A stretch of 64,000 nucleotides of DNA from contig JAJHZJ010000421.1 of NCBI GenBank assembly GCA_023548195.1, forward strand, positions 372,001-436,000, in the 5' to 3' direction. The notes beneath the pieces were generated by a model. It saw only the letters and a list, made by a program, of their open reading frames with translations, was not told where the DNA came from and ran no database searches. The DNA is from Bettongia penicillata ogilbyi. Taxonomy: Eukaryota; Chordata; Mammalia; Diprotodontia; Potoroidae. A program made the position numbers and the translations under genes. Below are positions 33,595-45,178 of this stretch, piece after piece (position 1 is the stretch's first letter; every line of letters begins with the position of its first letter).

Positions 33595-33710
33595 GAAGTG
33601 TGTATTTATGTGTGTAAGTGCATGTATGTATGTATATACACACATATAAGTGTACACACTATATATGCGTGTGTGTGCAAATATATATGTATATTTCTAT
33701 ATGTATCAAT
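33595..33710. repeat. TG/TA/CA-rich microsatellite
   Basis: Degenerate GTGT, GTAT, ACAC and ATAT units. Confidence 0.75.
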
Positions 33711-33814
33711 ACAGATATGGATAAGTTATCACCTAATTTTTCATTTGTTTTACTAGGCTTGTGATTTTATCACTGTAGGGAGTTCTTGGCCAGGAATTCC
33801 TTCTACCAATAAAG

Positions 33815-34080
33815 CCTAGTGCTTATTGTACAGTTTAGAAGCTTAGAGGGTTTGATGGGGTAAATGAGAGATTGAGTGGCTTGCCAAGGATCACGCATAC
33901 ATGGCAAAGGCAGGACTTAAACTTACCTTTTCATCAATCCAAGGTCAATTCCCTATTTTGATTTTACAAAAAAGAATATTGAGACTCAGGGACACAGAAT
34001 GACTTGTCTTCACTTAACTAGAAAGCACCAAAACCAGGACTAGGGATGAAGTGTCTTGATTCCAAGTAAAGTACACAGGT
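33815..34080 (-). mobile_element. Two MIR fragments, antisense
   Basis: First: 'gattgagtggcttgccaagg', 'catggcaaaggcaggactta'. Second (from about 33955): 'aatattgagactcagggaca', 'acttaactagaaagcaccaa'. Confidence 0.6.
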
Positions 34081-35455
34081 TTTGTAAAGCTCCACTCTAT
34101 TCTTCACCCTTATTTCTCTTTTATGCATGAGAAATTATCAGTATCTTATTGAAGTGCCTCCCTAACTACCAATTAGCCATGCATCTGTCTTTTCCCGATG
34201 GAATATAATCAAATATTTTGTTTCCAAATATCAACACACTCCTGTGATTTAGCTTTCATGCCAGTTTTAATCAGAAAATTTAGAAAAGGCCACAATTTGT
34301 AAAAAGGTAGTAAAACACTATCCAAGGCTGTTCTGTCTGTTTGGGGGGGAGCCCTTCAATTTCTCATAAATATTCTCAGATGTGGTATGTTGTAAATCCC
34401 CCTACTGAATTTTTTCTCTATCATTGGAATGAGACTAGAAACCATCTTTTAGAACTGCCAGATCAGATCATTAGGAGCTATTCTTTTCTTTCTCTTTAGG
34501 GGCAGAGGTAGGATGGGGATGGATTAGAGAGAAAAATGGGCAAGAGGAGAAAATTTACTAGTTCAGGGATTTTTAACCTGAAAACAATGAAATTTTTTAA
34601 AATAACAATATTTCAACAGAATTGGTTTCCCTTACAGTCTTACAAATGTATGTGTATGTATATGCATGTATATACACATATATATGTATAACATTTAAAT
34701 ATATTATTATGAGAAAAGGTCTATAGACATCACCAGATTCTCAAAAAAATTCTTGGCACAAAAAAGACTAAAACCCCTGAATTGCAGTTATTTCGATATA
34801 TGGTCAGGGTTAATGATTAACATTTTTGGTTTCTTTAATGTGATTAGTGTATTCCCTGTGATTTCTTGGTATATGAATGAGCACAAAGAAGGAACTGGGA
34901 ATGACACAAATTTGTCTGGGAAAGAAACATCATGCCATTTTATTAACTTGGTGTCTTTATTTGTAAAATGAAGGCAAGTAATTAGATATGTTATCAAATT
35001 AACTCAATAGAAAAAAAAAATAGATGCTCCGATTCTCTCAATTCTTCTCTCCGTTGGTTGTTGTTGTCAATGATATATGTTACTTTTGTTCTCCTCAGCA
35101 ATATGGTGTATTTAACCACTGACAGTGAAACAGAGAGTGGCTGTCATTTCATTCACTGCACTGAAGGTCTTTGTTTGAAGCCTCTTGATATTGCAAAGTG
35201 ATCTGTTCTCTAATACTATGCCAACAGAGCTCTAGGTCTAGTATGTTCAGGTTAACAGAGTATATATTGAAAGTGACTCATTATCTTTAATTCCAAGTTG
35301 TTATTTTTTCCAGCCAGAGCTGAATCCTTGAAATACTTGAAAAGTATTTTTGCAAGTAATAATGGGAGTTTATGGGTAGGGGGGGAAGAATAATTACCCG
35401 AAAAATTATGAATCCTAGAAGTGTTAAAGACCCTCACTACCCACCTCCCCCAAAA
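34081..35455. other. Unassigned non-coding sequence
   Basis: Only a TA/TG-rich patch at about 34645-34705 and an A-run near 35009 stand out. Confidence 0.5.
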
Positions 35456-35600
35456 AGAAAGACCCTAAATTAAACATTGATCATCTCTTAAATGCTTACT
35501 TTGTGTCTGACACTTCACTAGTTGCTAGGGATAAAAATACAGAAAAAAATGGAATAATCCTGACCTTAAGAGACTTTCATACTGCTGAAAATTAAGACAT
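35456..35600 (-). mobile_element. L2 LINE 3' end, antisense
   Basis: 'catctcttaaatgcttactt', 'tgtctgacacttcactagtt', 'gctagggataaaaatacag', 'tcctgaccttaagagacttt'. Confidence 0.75.
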
Positions 35601-35617
35601 ACAAGGATTTGCATTAT

Positions 35618-35878
35618 TGTGATTAAGTTGTTTTTCAGTTGAGTCTGACTCTTTCTGACCCCAAATGGAGTTTTCTTGGCAGAGATACTGGAGTAGTTTG
35701 CTATTTCATTCTCCAGCTCATTTTATAGATGATAACCTAAGGACAACAGAGTTAAGTGACTTGCCCAGGGACACACAGCTAGTAAATGTCTGAGTTCAGA
35801 ATTGAACTCAGGAAGATAATAAGCCTTCATGACTCCAGGGCCAGCACTTTATCTATTAGGCTACCGCTCTCTGGAGAT
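35618..35878 (-). mobile_element. Marsupial tRNA-type SINE, antisense, full length
   Basis: 'ttaagttgtttttcagttga', 'ccccaaatggagttttcttg', 'gcagagatactggagtagtt', 'gacttgcccagggacacaca', 'gcactttatctattaggcta'. Confidence 0.9.
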
Positions 35879-36800
35879 TCTGAGAACAAGCTTCTTAATA
35901 GTCACTACTACCTTTTCATGTTTTTCTTTGTATTTTCAGCTTTTAGCAAAGTAACCAGCACACAGTAAGTACTTAGTACATACGTGGTGATTAATTATGC
36001 TTTTCAAATTAAATCATTGTGTTCAGTTTAGGAGTGGTCTGAAGAAGGCAAATACTACATATGTTTTAGTTATTATGGCTATTGTCTAGTAATATTTTAG
36101 GATTTTATATAGTAGGAAAATGAAATCTATAGATATTAAATGATGTATACAGTCATACAATGATTTTGTGACGGAACTTGGACTGAAGCCTTAGGTTCCT
36201 ATCTCCGAGTCTAAGGGGGCTTCCATTATACTGCTATAATTTTAAACAGAGCTATGTAAAACTGAAAACATATACTTGTATTTTATTGACATAAATATAA
36301 AACAAAGCATTGAAACCATGAAAAAAAACTGTTTTCAAGGATGTGAATGCTGACAGTTGAAGGTCATTAATTTCTATAGCATACATGAAATTATAATTTA
36401 ATTCATTAGCGTACCCTTCAAAAACTTTGTACATAGGCAAAATTCGCTTTTGTTATGACAAGCATACAGATATTAAACACATATGCACATACACAGGCAG
36501 ACATGTGTAAATGTATACATATACCCATATCTTTTATAGCTAGAATGTACACATGGTATGTGCATGGCATATGCATGCATGTGTATATACAGTATCACAC
36601 ATATGTGTTATATTTATCTTGATATATAGAATGATAGATGATGGTAATGATGATGATGATGAACATGAAAATTACCATTATCATCAGACAAAAGCAGATA
36701 GAAATAGGAATGTGTTTACATAATTTTAGTTGCAAATGATTATCATTATTGCTTCTAAAGATTTTAATTATAGAATGTAAGGGATATTGAGAAATTTTCT
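35879..36800. other. Unassigned sequence with a microsatellite patch
   Basis: TA/CA-rich tract at about 36470-36620 and (GAT)n-like units at 36636-36660; otherwise nothing recognised. Confidence 0.5.
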
Positions 36801-36804
36801 AACC

Positions 36805-36962
36805 TCATTGTCTCTATAATATGAATAATCTGAAGCACAAAAGAGTGAAGTGATTTTTTTAAAGTCATATATACATAGAATATCGAAAAGTATCAGTATT
36901 TAAATTTGGATCCTCCGACCCCAAACTCAGAAGTTCTCCCACTATACCATACTGTTTCCTTT
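36805..36962 (-). mobile_element. MIR fragment, antisense
   Basis: 'agagtgaagtgatttttt', 'tatttaaatttggatcctcc', 'cccactataccatactgttt'. Confidence 0.65.
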
Positions 36963-37214
36963 GAGAGCTATGTTCATAGTATCAGAGGAATTATATAGAA
37001 TAAGTACATGACCCCTAAATTCAGGCATTTTATTGTAGCTGTCATCATAAATAAAAACTATGGTAATCCTCTAATTATAATGATATAAAACAAATCTTTT
37101 ATTTTTCATTGTACACCTATATTTTAAATATATGACCATATAACTTTTTTAAAAAATATTGTTATGGTGGAGGGATACTTGTTCACAGGAGATGTATTTG
37201 CCATTTATAAAGAA
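36963..37214. other. Unassigned spacer
   Basis: Nothing recognised. Confidence 0.5.
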
Positions 37215-37378
37215 GGTAGTTAAACAGTAATCCAAAGACCTAGCTGGCTCTGGCAATACCTAATTTGAACAAGTCATTTTATCTATTTTTTTGGACCTCA
37301 GTTTCCTCACATATAAAAATGTGAGGAAGTTTATTCTAGAGCATCTTTAAAGCCCTCCTCTAATATCCTGTAATCCTG
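37215..37378 (+). mobile_element. MIR fragment, sense
   Basis: 'aatttgaacaagtcatttta', 'gacctcagtttcctcacata', 'aaagccctcctctaatatcc'. Confidence 0.7.
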
Positions 37379-38085
37379 GAGTAAAATAGAGTCAAAAATA
37401 TGAGCATACTTAAGCAGTTATAATACTCAAATAAAACTCCACATCCTCTTCTATTTTATAGTATGCTAGCTTATGAGAGTATCCAGTTATCCTTTTCCTT
37501 GCCAAGAGATTAGGGAAAACTTCATTAAATGCTGGATTTCAGCCCCAGGAGATGTCATCAACTCAGCAACATTTCTGCTGAGTCACCAAAATACACCCAG
37601 CTAAAAGTATTCATTTCCTTTTTAAAGTATTCTTGAGAGCTGAGCTCTTTCAGAAGCATGAGCAAAGTCAGCTGAAAAGCGCAGTCAAATTCACCTTTAA
37701 GATGAGAAAAGATCAATTTCTTATAAATTGTTGTTATTTATGGGGCAGAGTTTAATACAGTAATCCAACCCACTTCTATAAAGGACCAAGTGGAATGTGC
37801 TACACGATCTTAAATGCCTTTTATATGGAAACAGCTTGCTCTTTTTTTCAGCATAATACCTTGGGATTTGATCCCTCATCTGAGGACTGGACTGGTATAT
37901 CACAAAGTTTTGATTTAAAAAAAAAACAATCAAAAATATCCATTTTCATTAAAAGTTTGGTTCAGTAACATTCTTCCCTGATTTTCCACAATCTTATAAA
38001 TTTGTGACCTGGCCAGCACTAAAAAGTCTGTGTCTTCTCTGATTTGTGTTTTATGAGGCAACCATATGCTTTACAATATCTTTCT
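37379..38085. other. Unassigned, repeat-free sequence
   Basis: No family recognised. Contains a compact MARE/AP-1-like inverted site at 37562-37582. Confidence 0.5.
37562..37585. promoter_or_regulatory. Possible MAF/AP-1-type site pair
   Basis: CTCAGCA (37562-37568) and TGCTGAG (37576-37582) form a perfect 7-base inverted repeat. The right arm continues as TGCTGAGTCACC, close to the MAF recognition element TGCTGAGTCAGCA with an AP-1 core TGAGTCA. Chance occurrence cannot be excluded. Confidence 0.3.
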
Positions 38086-38087
38086 GG

Positions 38088-38206
38088 TTCTTTCTCTATC
38101 TCTCCTTCACTCTGTTCCTCCCTCTCTCTCTGTCTCTCTCTGTCTCTTTGTCTCTCTGTCTCGGTCTCTCTATGTCTGTGTCTGTCTGTGTCTGTCTGTT
38201 TCTCTG

Positions 38207-38286
<80 letters not shown>

Positions 38287-38292
38287 TTCCTC
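38088..38292. repeat. (CT)n / TCTG microsatellite block
   Basis: TCTCC, TCTG and TGTC variants at 38088-38210, then almost pure (CT)n to 38285. Open frames in all three plus-strand phases are leucine/serine repeats produced by it. Confidence 0.97.
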
Positions 38293-38624
38293 TCTTACTG
38301 ATTTAAAATAGTAAATAATTCCACTTGTCAACAGTAGCTTTTATTTGTTGAAATTTTTTTAAGTACGAACTAATTAATCTCCGTGACAGGCCTCTAAGAG
38401 TGAAAAGTAATATATCCATCGTATAACAGAAAAGAGAGGTAACAAGGTTAAATCACTAGATAAGGACCACAGAAAAATCATCAAATATTTTTTGCAAGTT
38501 AGTTTGCCCATTCGACAATCAAAATGTATCCCCTCTCTACATTACTTCTAGTCCCTCCTTTGGGGACAGACTAGTTTAATTATATAATACTATATTCCAG
38601 TGATTCAATGTGTTAACCTCAAAG
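38293..38624. other. Unassigned spacer
   Basis: Nothing recognised. Confidence 0.5.
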
Positions 38625-38895
38625 TTAACATACTGGAAGCAGTGTGAGAAAGTGGATAGAAGACTAGAGTTTGAATCAAGCAGACCTGCATTCAAAATTC
38701 TGCCTCTACTCCATTAGTTACCATGGACAAGTCACTTAACTTCCCTTAGCCTCAGTCTCCACTTTAGTATAATCGATAAAATAATACCTTTCATGTCTGA
38801 CTCACCAAGTTGCTTTGAGGCTCCAATGAAATGATGTGCAATATGAAAAATGCTTTGAAAATCTTAAAGTGTCATTTAAATGTCAGTTACTTGTG
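38625..38895 (+). mobile_element. MIR, sense, full length
   Basis: 'agtgtgagaaagtggataga', 'cagacctgcattcaaaattc', 'accatggacaagtcacttaa', 'cttagcctcagtctccactt', 'atgaaaaatgctttgaaaat'. Confidence 0.88.
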
Positions 38896-39355
38896 TTGGT
38901 AGCCTGTGGGGCTTTTAGTCGTTTCCTTTATTTGAATGTCACTTTTAATGGTAAAATAATCAGGCATCCTAAAAGCCTTACCAAGGAGATATTTTGGTAC
39001 TGGTAGACTTTTTGCAGACCTTTCAAAACTGATCTTGTCTATAGAAGCATTGCAGCTCTTTACTGACATCACAGGTTGTTATATGCAAAACGTTGCTAAT
39101 GTACACAAGGTTACTATGTAGGATATTGGCCAGTACTATTTTCTGATTGGATATTTGGAATGACAGAGTAAGAATTAAGCATTCTGTGCTTCTGCATTAT
39201 ACCTTCAGAATGCATTTTGATTCAGTTATATTACAACATATTTTTGGAAAGCACTAGCTATGAAATGTATCAGCCCGTTTACCTACCCACTCCCCCGCTC
39301 ATGGTTTATGGCAGTTAGAGCAGAAGATGTTAACAGAAGCAAATTGTGTTTGAAT
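38896..39355. other. Unassigned non-coding sequence
   Basis: Nothing recognised. Confidence 0.5.
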
Positions 39356-39485
39356 GAGCAAACTGACTTCATTAATTGCTCAATTAACAAGAATGTAAAC
39401 ACCTACTGTGTGCAAGTCACTGAGATAGGCACTAAGGATACAAATACAAAATATGAAATAATCTCTGTCCTCAAGTAATGTACAT
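39356..39485 (-). mobile_element. L2 LINE 3' end, antisense
   Basis: 'caattaacaagaatgtaaac', 'acctactgtgtgcaagtcac', 'tgagataggcactaaggata', 'aatctctgtcctcaagtaat'. Confidence 0.75.
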
Positions 39486-40184
39486 TTTATCATAGAATCA
39501 TCAATTTAGAAAAGGAATGAAGAAACAAAAAGATAATATCATCCCATTCATTCATTCATTAAAAAATGAAAACAAGCAAAAAAATGAAACAAAATGCACA
39601 AAAACAGTTTACTTGTGGCTTTTAACATAAGGTTATTTTATGATATTACCATATAGCTAAATCATAATTAGAGTAAATAATGAATCCCCTGAAAGTGTTG
39701 TATATATTCAAATTCACACTATTTGAAGTTATATTTGTGTGAAATATTGCAATTGATTATAGTTTAATGGAAATATGCCATGCAAATTTGAATAATGCAG
39801 ATTTCTTAAAAATATATTATTTGCACTAATTGGGACAGAGCTGTGAAGTAACTGAAAAAGTTAAATAAAATAAGCACAACGGTCACTAAGTTCCTCATTT
39901 TTCTATCCAGAGACAAGCAAAGAGTTACATCGTTTATTCCCGTGGACCAAGAAAAGTTATTATAGATAACCAGACTTTGACTAACTTTCAGTGTTATTTT
40001 TATTGAAATTATTGGAGCTGTTGTTCGTAGATCCCTAATTCACCTTGCATCAATTCTAATGGGATTTCCCTTGTTGTGCAAAATTCCTTGTGTTGTGCTT
40101 TCTTATAGTAAAATATGATTTCATTATATTCATAAAGCACTAGTTGTTGTCACTGACCAATAAAGAACCACTTATTTCATCTTC
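39486..40184. other. Repeat-free non-coding block
   Basis: No transposon recognised. Contains octamer-like CATGCAAAT at 39780-39788 and TAATTA/TAATTG words; a candidate conserved element. Confidence 0.45.
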
Positions 40185-40290
40185 AGTTGTTTTTTTTTTT
40201 TTTTTTCGCTACAACAGAAAGTAGTGCTATGAATACATGAGCACACATGGGGCCTTTCTAATTTTGACTTTGATCTGTATCAAATAAGAC
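40185..40290 (-). mobile_element. Short L1 3' fragment, antisense
   Basis: T-run followed by 'cgctacaacagaaagtagtg', 'ctatgaatacatgagcacac', 'atggggcctttctaatttt', matching the L1 block 'ctaccacaaaaagtgctgctatgaa'. Confidence 0.55.
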
Positions 40291-40845
40291 AATATGATTT
40301 TGGCAATCTGTTGACTCAATATTGCTTATCCATCAGTGGGGAGATGAAATGTTGTCATGGGAAGGGTGTGGGCATAGAGTGAGGCAAGATATGCTTTTCA
40401 GCCCCACCTCTGACATTTGCAAGGTCTTTCAAATGGAAATTTTAAATGAGATTATGTGCCTCATAAATCTTAAATGTTTTATTCTCTGGATCACTTCAAA
40501 TTCACCAAATTCTATATTGTCAGTATTCAAAATAGAAATTTGATTTATGTTTCTCTAACTTTCCAACTCTATTTGGGAAGATCTTTCTGACAAGAGCTAT
40601 ACAAAAGTAGACCAGGATGTCCAAGGAGGAAGCAGATTCTTCCTTATTAGAGGTTTGTTAGCAGATATTCTGTGACCACTCGACAGGATTATTATAATTA
40701 CAGATAATCCTGTTTAGACTTATCTGGGATGAACCAGACAGCCTCCGAGGTCTAGGTATTTAGTAATGGACCATTGTCACAGAATTCACATGAGCTAGAA
40801 CTTGACACTCAGACCAACTCTCTAATCACTAGGCCCAACTAACTC
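40291..40845. other. Unassigned non-coding sequence
   Basis: Nothing recognised. Confidence 0.5.
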
Positions 40846-41160
40846 TCATACATATACACATATATGTATGTATATGTATGGATATATGTATGGATATGGG
40901 TATGGATGTGTATGTGTATATAAGTGTATATGAGTATAAATATTATAATATATAATATAATATGCACATGTAGTCATATCCACATAGATATGCATGCATA
41001 TGTGTGTATTTATATACATATGTGCATATATGCACATGTATGAACACACATGTGCGTGAAATGCATGTGTGTATGTAGGGAGTCTATGAGTAGGTATTGG
41101 TGAGTTGATATATGTATGAGCTACAAGTAAGATATAGAAAACATATGTACTCATACTCAT
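40846..41160. repeat. TA/TG/CA-rich microsatellite tract
   Basis: ATAC, GTAT, ATGG and CATG units over about 300 bases. It generates a 104-codon minus-strand frame rich in Y, I, H and T that is not a gene. Confidence 0.8.
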
Positions 41161-41900
41161 GGATCCACAAATATAACAGGTGTTATAGTTTTGGTGTATG
41201 ATCTAATATAACATGGAATAGGCACCAACCAGCGTAACATAGCTTATGTATCATACTACCACTCAGGTGGAACATTTTGATTAATACTTACTCCAACCTG
41301 TGCTAATTTAGGCAGTTCTGTTTCCAAGGATAGAAAACCATCACATGGCTTCATGGCTTCACTCAAACTCTCACAGGGTCTCACAGGGTGCAATCCTATT
41401 GAGGGCAATGCATTTCTACTCACCACACTAGCTTGTGAATCTCCATCTTAGGCATGTCCTATTCATATAATCAGCCACTCACTGATTTAGATCTTAAACA
41501 TAGCCATAAAATTTTCACAGTTATCACTATATATTAAATAATATAAATAATAAAATGCATCATTATACCTATATAAACCTTAGTCACATTTTCAAACAAA
41601 TGCATTGAATATTTATGGTAAAAATTAGATACATACCTACTGGACCTTATGAGGCAAGCACATGAGAGAGGGAAATTCATTATTGTTCTGGGTAACTAAC
41701 AACTCAGGACTGTGCACTTTGATACAGTTCTCTTCAGGAACACAAGCACTACAGGAAGCTGATTCTGTGTTCAGAGCTTAGCTTAGATCTACATCACACT
41801 TCAGGTGGGCAAATCCTCTTCTCTTAGATAGTCAAACACAGAATCTTCAAACAATTTCAACTTAACATATGAATTTTAAATGTGCTATCTCTTAATGTGA
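41161..41900. other. Unassigned non-coding sequence
   Basis: Nothing recognised. Confidence 0.5.
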
Positions 41901-42735
41901 AGAGCAAATCTTTTTAAGCCAGAGAACTGACTTTAATGCCAAACAGTAATTTTTATTTAATCTTGGAGCTAATAAGAAGTTCCTAAAGTTTTCTGAGTGG
42001 GGATTGGTGAGGAAGATATGGTCAAATCTGTGCTTTAGGAAGATTTCTTTGGTAGCTGAATGGAGACTGGATCAGAATGAGAGAACTGAGGTAGGGAGAT
42101 CAATTAGAAGTCTATTTCAATAGTCCAGGAAAAAAGATAATGAAGATATGAACAAAGGCTATGGTTGTATAAGTAGAGAGAACAAAAGAAGAACCTTTGG
42201 ATATGTGAGCAACATTGAGATATGTGAGCTGAATAGGAATAATGTGGAGGATGCAAGGATGAGAGCCTGGGTAAATGGGAGGATGGTATTGTCCAGGACA
42301 TTAATAGGAAAGTTTAGAAGACACAAAGGTCTGGAAGAGAAAAATAAAGAGTTTTGTTTAAAACATGATGAGTATGCATTACCTCTGTGAAACTGAGTTC
42401 AAGATGAGCAAAAAGAAATTTATGATATAAGACTGAAGCATGAGAAAGTTTCGCATTAAACATAGAGGTTTTGCAAGTATCTATATAAAGATGGTAATTG
42501 AACTGATGGATATTGATGCTAACACAGAACCAGCCAAAGAAGATGAGGAAGGATCAGACAGGAAGAAAAAAAAAGATATTGGTGTCATAAAAAGGAAGGA
42601 GTAGCCATGTGAACTGGAATAAATATACCAGGAAGGATGACATTTGAGAAGAAGTCATTAGATTTAAGAGACCCCTGGTAACTTTGTAGAAAGCATTGTC
42701 AATTGAATAGAGGTCAAGAAGTCATATTGCAAAGG
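41901..42735 (-). mobile_element. L2 LINE, antisense, internal segment about 0.8 kb
   Basis: 'ctttaatgccaaacagtaat', 'ttgaatagaggtcaagaag' and, between them, 'aagatttctttggtagctga', 'tctatttcaatagtccagga' and 'aggatgagagcctgggtaaa'. Same order as 3560-4450, so it covers the ORF2 region after the 3' end. Frame lost. Confidence 0.75.
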
Positions 42736-42885
42736 GTTTCACTCACCTCTTATTGTTCCCTGCCTCAAAATTACTCTGTATTTACTTATTTATATGTAGT
42801 TCATTTTCCCCTCCTAGAACACTATTTCCTTGAAGACAGAGGCTTTTTATTTTTAATGCAAGTAGTTCTGGGTCTTAAAAATAGC
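42736..42885 (+). mobile_element. L2 LINE 3' UTR fragment, sense
   Basis: 'tttacttatttatatgtagt', 'agaacactatttccttgaag', 'acagaggctttttattttt'. Directly abuts the antisense L2. Confidence 0.6.
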
Positions 42886-43815
42886 TGTAAAATTGAATTG
42901 GCAGAAGAAGCACCCCACTGAAGAAATTATAGATCTTTTTCAGTATTCTAATAAGCATATTTTATACTCTGTGTTAAGTATCACATAATGATTAAATTAT
43001 TATAGATATGGTATAGTGCACTTCTTTTCCACTCTTTCTGGCAACTTCCCAGATCACATTTCTTACGATAGTTGTAAAGATAACCATCGAATATTGCACA
43101 AGTACATGAGGAAGGAGAGACTATTTCATTCTACATTCATATTACAACCCCTTCAACAGTTCATTCCCTCAATATGTGGAGAATAAGTAGGGTTAAATAA
43201 CTCCAAAAGCCCAGTGGCTGGAATGAAATTAAGCCTTTCAATTGACTGATAAATAAGCATAGTGACCTAGAGCTTTCTCACACACTTTAACGTTCTTCCA
43301 AATTGGCCTTAAATTGCTTTCCTGAACATTATTTTAAACTTTCAATATACATAAACATGCAAATGAAAAGATTATGACCTATTAGAATACCATATTTTAA
43401 TTAAGAATAGTAATTAATCAGTAAATAATAGAAGCATTCATTCTCTCTGGCTATCCTGGGGGATATTGGAAACATTTGCATTTCAAATCTTGCTTCTTGT
43501 GAAATAAACTTTTAAAATGATCCCTCTTTGTTATTACACTGGTGGTTTCCCTTTGCACCTCAATTTCACGCTAAAATCCATTATCTATGCCATCTGTCAT
43601 TCAGAATTGTCCCCCCACCCCCCCAACCACAAACACAATAAAACTGGCTATTTTCCCTGGAAATTAAATGTTCTCTATAAAATATTCAGTATGACATTGT
43701 GTATTTACCAGGTCAATAGTGCAAGTCATTACTCCTTGGTAGTTTCTTGTGGAAATAAAATGGGTGTTATATAAGAAATTTCCCAAATCAAACATTTGAA
43801 AAGGATTCCAAGTTA
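42886..43815. other. Unassigned non-coding sequence
   Basis: No repeat recognised. An octamer-like ATTTGCAT lies at about 43475. Confidence 0.5.
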
Positions 43816-44425
43816 CCATCCACAACCCCCTTAGCTATTTTAAATTGTACTCATTTTCACCAAATTATCTATCTTCTCCATGAAACCTTTTCTGGTCTCC
43901 CAACCAGAAAGACTTTCTCTTCTGAATCCTAATATAACATTATTTCTGCCTCTCTTGAGCATTTCTGATCTATTTTGAAAAGGCAACTGGTTATCTGCTT
44001 TATGGAGTTCTGAATTTGAAATCAAGAAGAATGGAAATTAAATTCTGCTTTGGACACTTGTTAATTGTGTCCTTCTCAATAAGTCACCTTCCCAGTCTTC
44101 ATTTTTTATACCTAAAATGAAGATAATAACAGACCTTATTTTGCAGGATTGCTATGAGGATCAAACACACACACACACATACACACATGTATCGGTATAT
44201 ATGTGTGCATGAATGGTTGTATATCTTTGCAAACCCTAAAGAGCTGTATAAATGTTAGACTTTTAATAGTTTTTTTATATGGATCTTATCTCTCCTACTG
44301 TAATATGAGGTCTTGAAGAAAAAGATCAAGTCTTATTTATTTCCTCTCTCCCTCTCCTCCTACCTCAGGTCTAACATAATGCCTTGCACAAGAAAAGGAA
44401 TTCAGAAAAGTTGAACTGAATGAAA
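43816..44425 (+). mobile_element. L2 LINE 3' UTR, sense, split by a MIR
   Basis: Left: 'gaaaccttttctggtctccc', 'gcctctcttgagcatttctg'. Right (from 44280): 'gtaatatgaggtcttgaaga', 'taacataatgccttgcacaa', 'ggaattcagaaaagttgaac'. These are consecutive L2 3' UTR blocks with a MIR between. Confidence 0.6.
43995..44265 (+). mobile_element. MIR, sense, nested in L2, with CA repeat
   Basis: 'tctgctttggacacttgtta', 'attgtgtccttctcaataag', 'gcaggattgctatgaggatc', then (CA)n at 44166-44190 and the MIR tail 'gcaaaccctaaagagctgta'. Confidence 0.8.
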
Positions 44426-44439
44426 ATAATGGAGTAAAC

Positions 44440-44600
44440 TTTGCTCCTATAGTTGACCTTACTTAAAATATAGTTTATTACTAGCTATGTGACCTGGGGA
44501 ACATTGTTTATTAAACTTCCTGAACTTCTGTTTCCACATCTGAAAAACAAGGATAATAACACATTTTCCATTTTGGAAGTTGTGAGGAAAATGTTTTTCA
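44440..44600 (+). mobile_element. MIR fragment, sense
   Basis: 'actagctatgtgacctgggg', 'tgaacttctgtttccacatc', 'tgaaaaacaaggataataac'. Confidence 0.75.
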
Positions 44601-44815
44601 CATGTTAATATGATGTATGATTTTTTTGTAATTTTATTTAATCTCACTTTAGTGACATTATCATAAATTCTTTTTCAGAAGATAAAAGGGGACAATTATG
44701 TTTCATTTATTACATACCTCTCTTTAAGCTTCAAATGTTTTAATGTTATTTCAAGCATTATATCAATTTTCTACTTATCCATTAAAAGAGAGTAAGATTG
44801 TATTGGAAGTGACAC
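44601..44815. other. Unassigned spacer
   Basis: Nothing recognised. Confidence 0.5.
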
Positions 44816-44936
44816 TTAGTAAAATTCTCTTTTTTATAAATGAGGAAACTGAGCCTTGCCTAAGAGCATACAGGAAGTAAAGGACAGGGCTGGCATACAA
44901 ATCCTAGTCTGATAATTCTAGAACCTGAAAGGACAG
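44816..44936 (-). mobile_element. MIR fragment, antisense
   Basis: 'ataaatgaggaaactgagcc', 'aggaagtaaaggacagggct'. Confidence 0.75.
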
Positions 44937-44937
44937 T

Positions 44938-45178
44938 AGTGAGGTAGTTCAGCAGATATGTGGTGACCCTAAAGACATGAAGATCTGACCTTCAGTCTGG
45001 CCTCAGACATTAATAGCTATACGACCTTGAATAAGTCACATATTCAATGTCTGCCTGAGTTTCCTCAACTGTGAAAAAGTATAATAGCACCTATCTTCCA
45101 AACTTGTTGTGACACTCAAAAGAGACATTAGCACAATGTCGGGCACATAAACACTTAATGATGCTTACTCCCTCTCTC
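44938..45178 (+). mobile_element. Marsupial SINE/MIR, sense
   Basis: 'gtgaggtagttcagcagata', 'agtctggcctcagacattaa', 'tagctatacgaccttgaata', 'tgcctgagtttcctcaactg', then an L2-like tail 'gcacaatgtcgggcacataa'. Confidence 0.78.

Noticed and set aside
38044..38311. Three overlapping plus-strand serine/leucine frames
   Set aside because: All three phases of a CT microsatellite stay open; that is composition, not coding.
40846..41160. 104-codon minus-strand frame rich in Y, I, H and T
   Set aside because: Lies wholly in a TA/CA/TG-rich tract.
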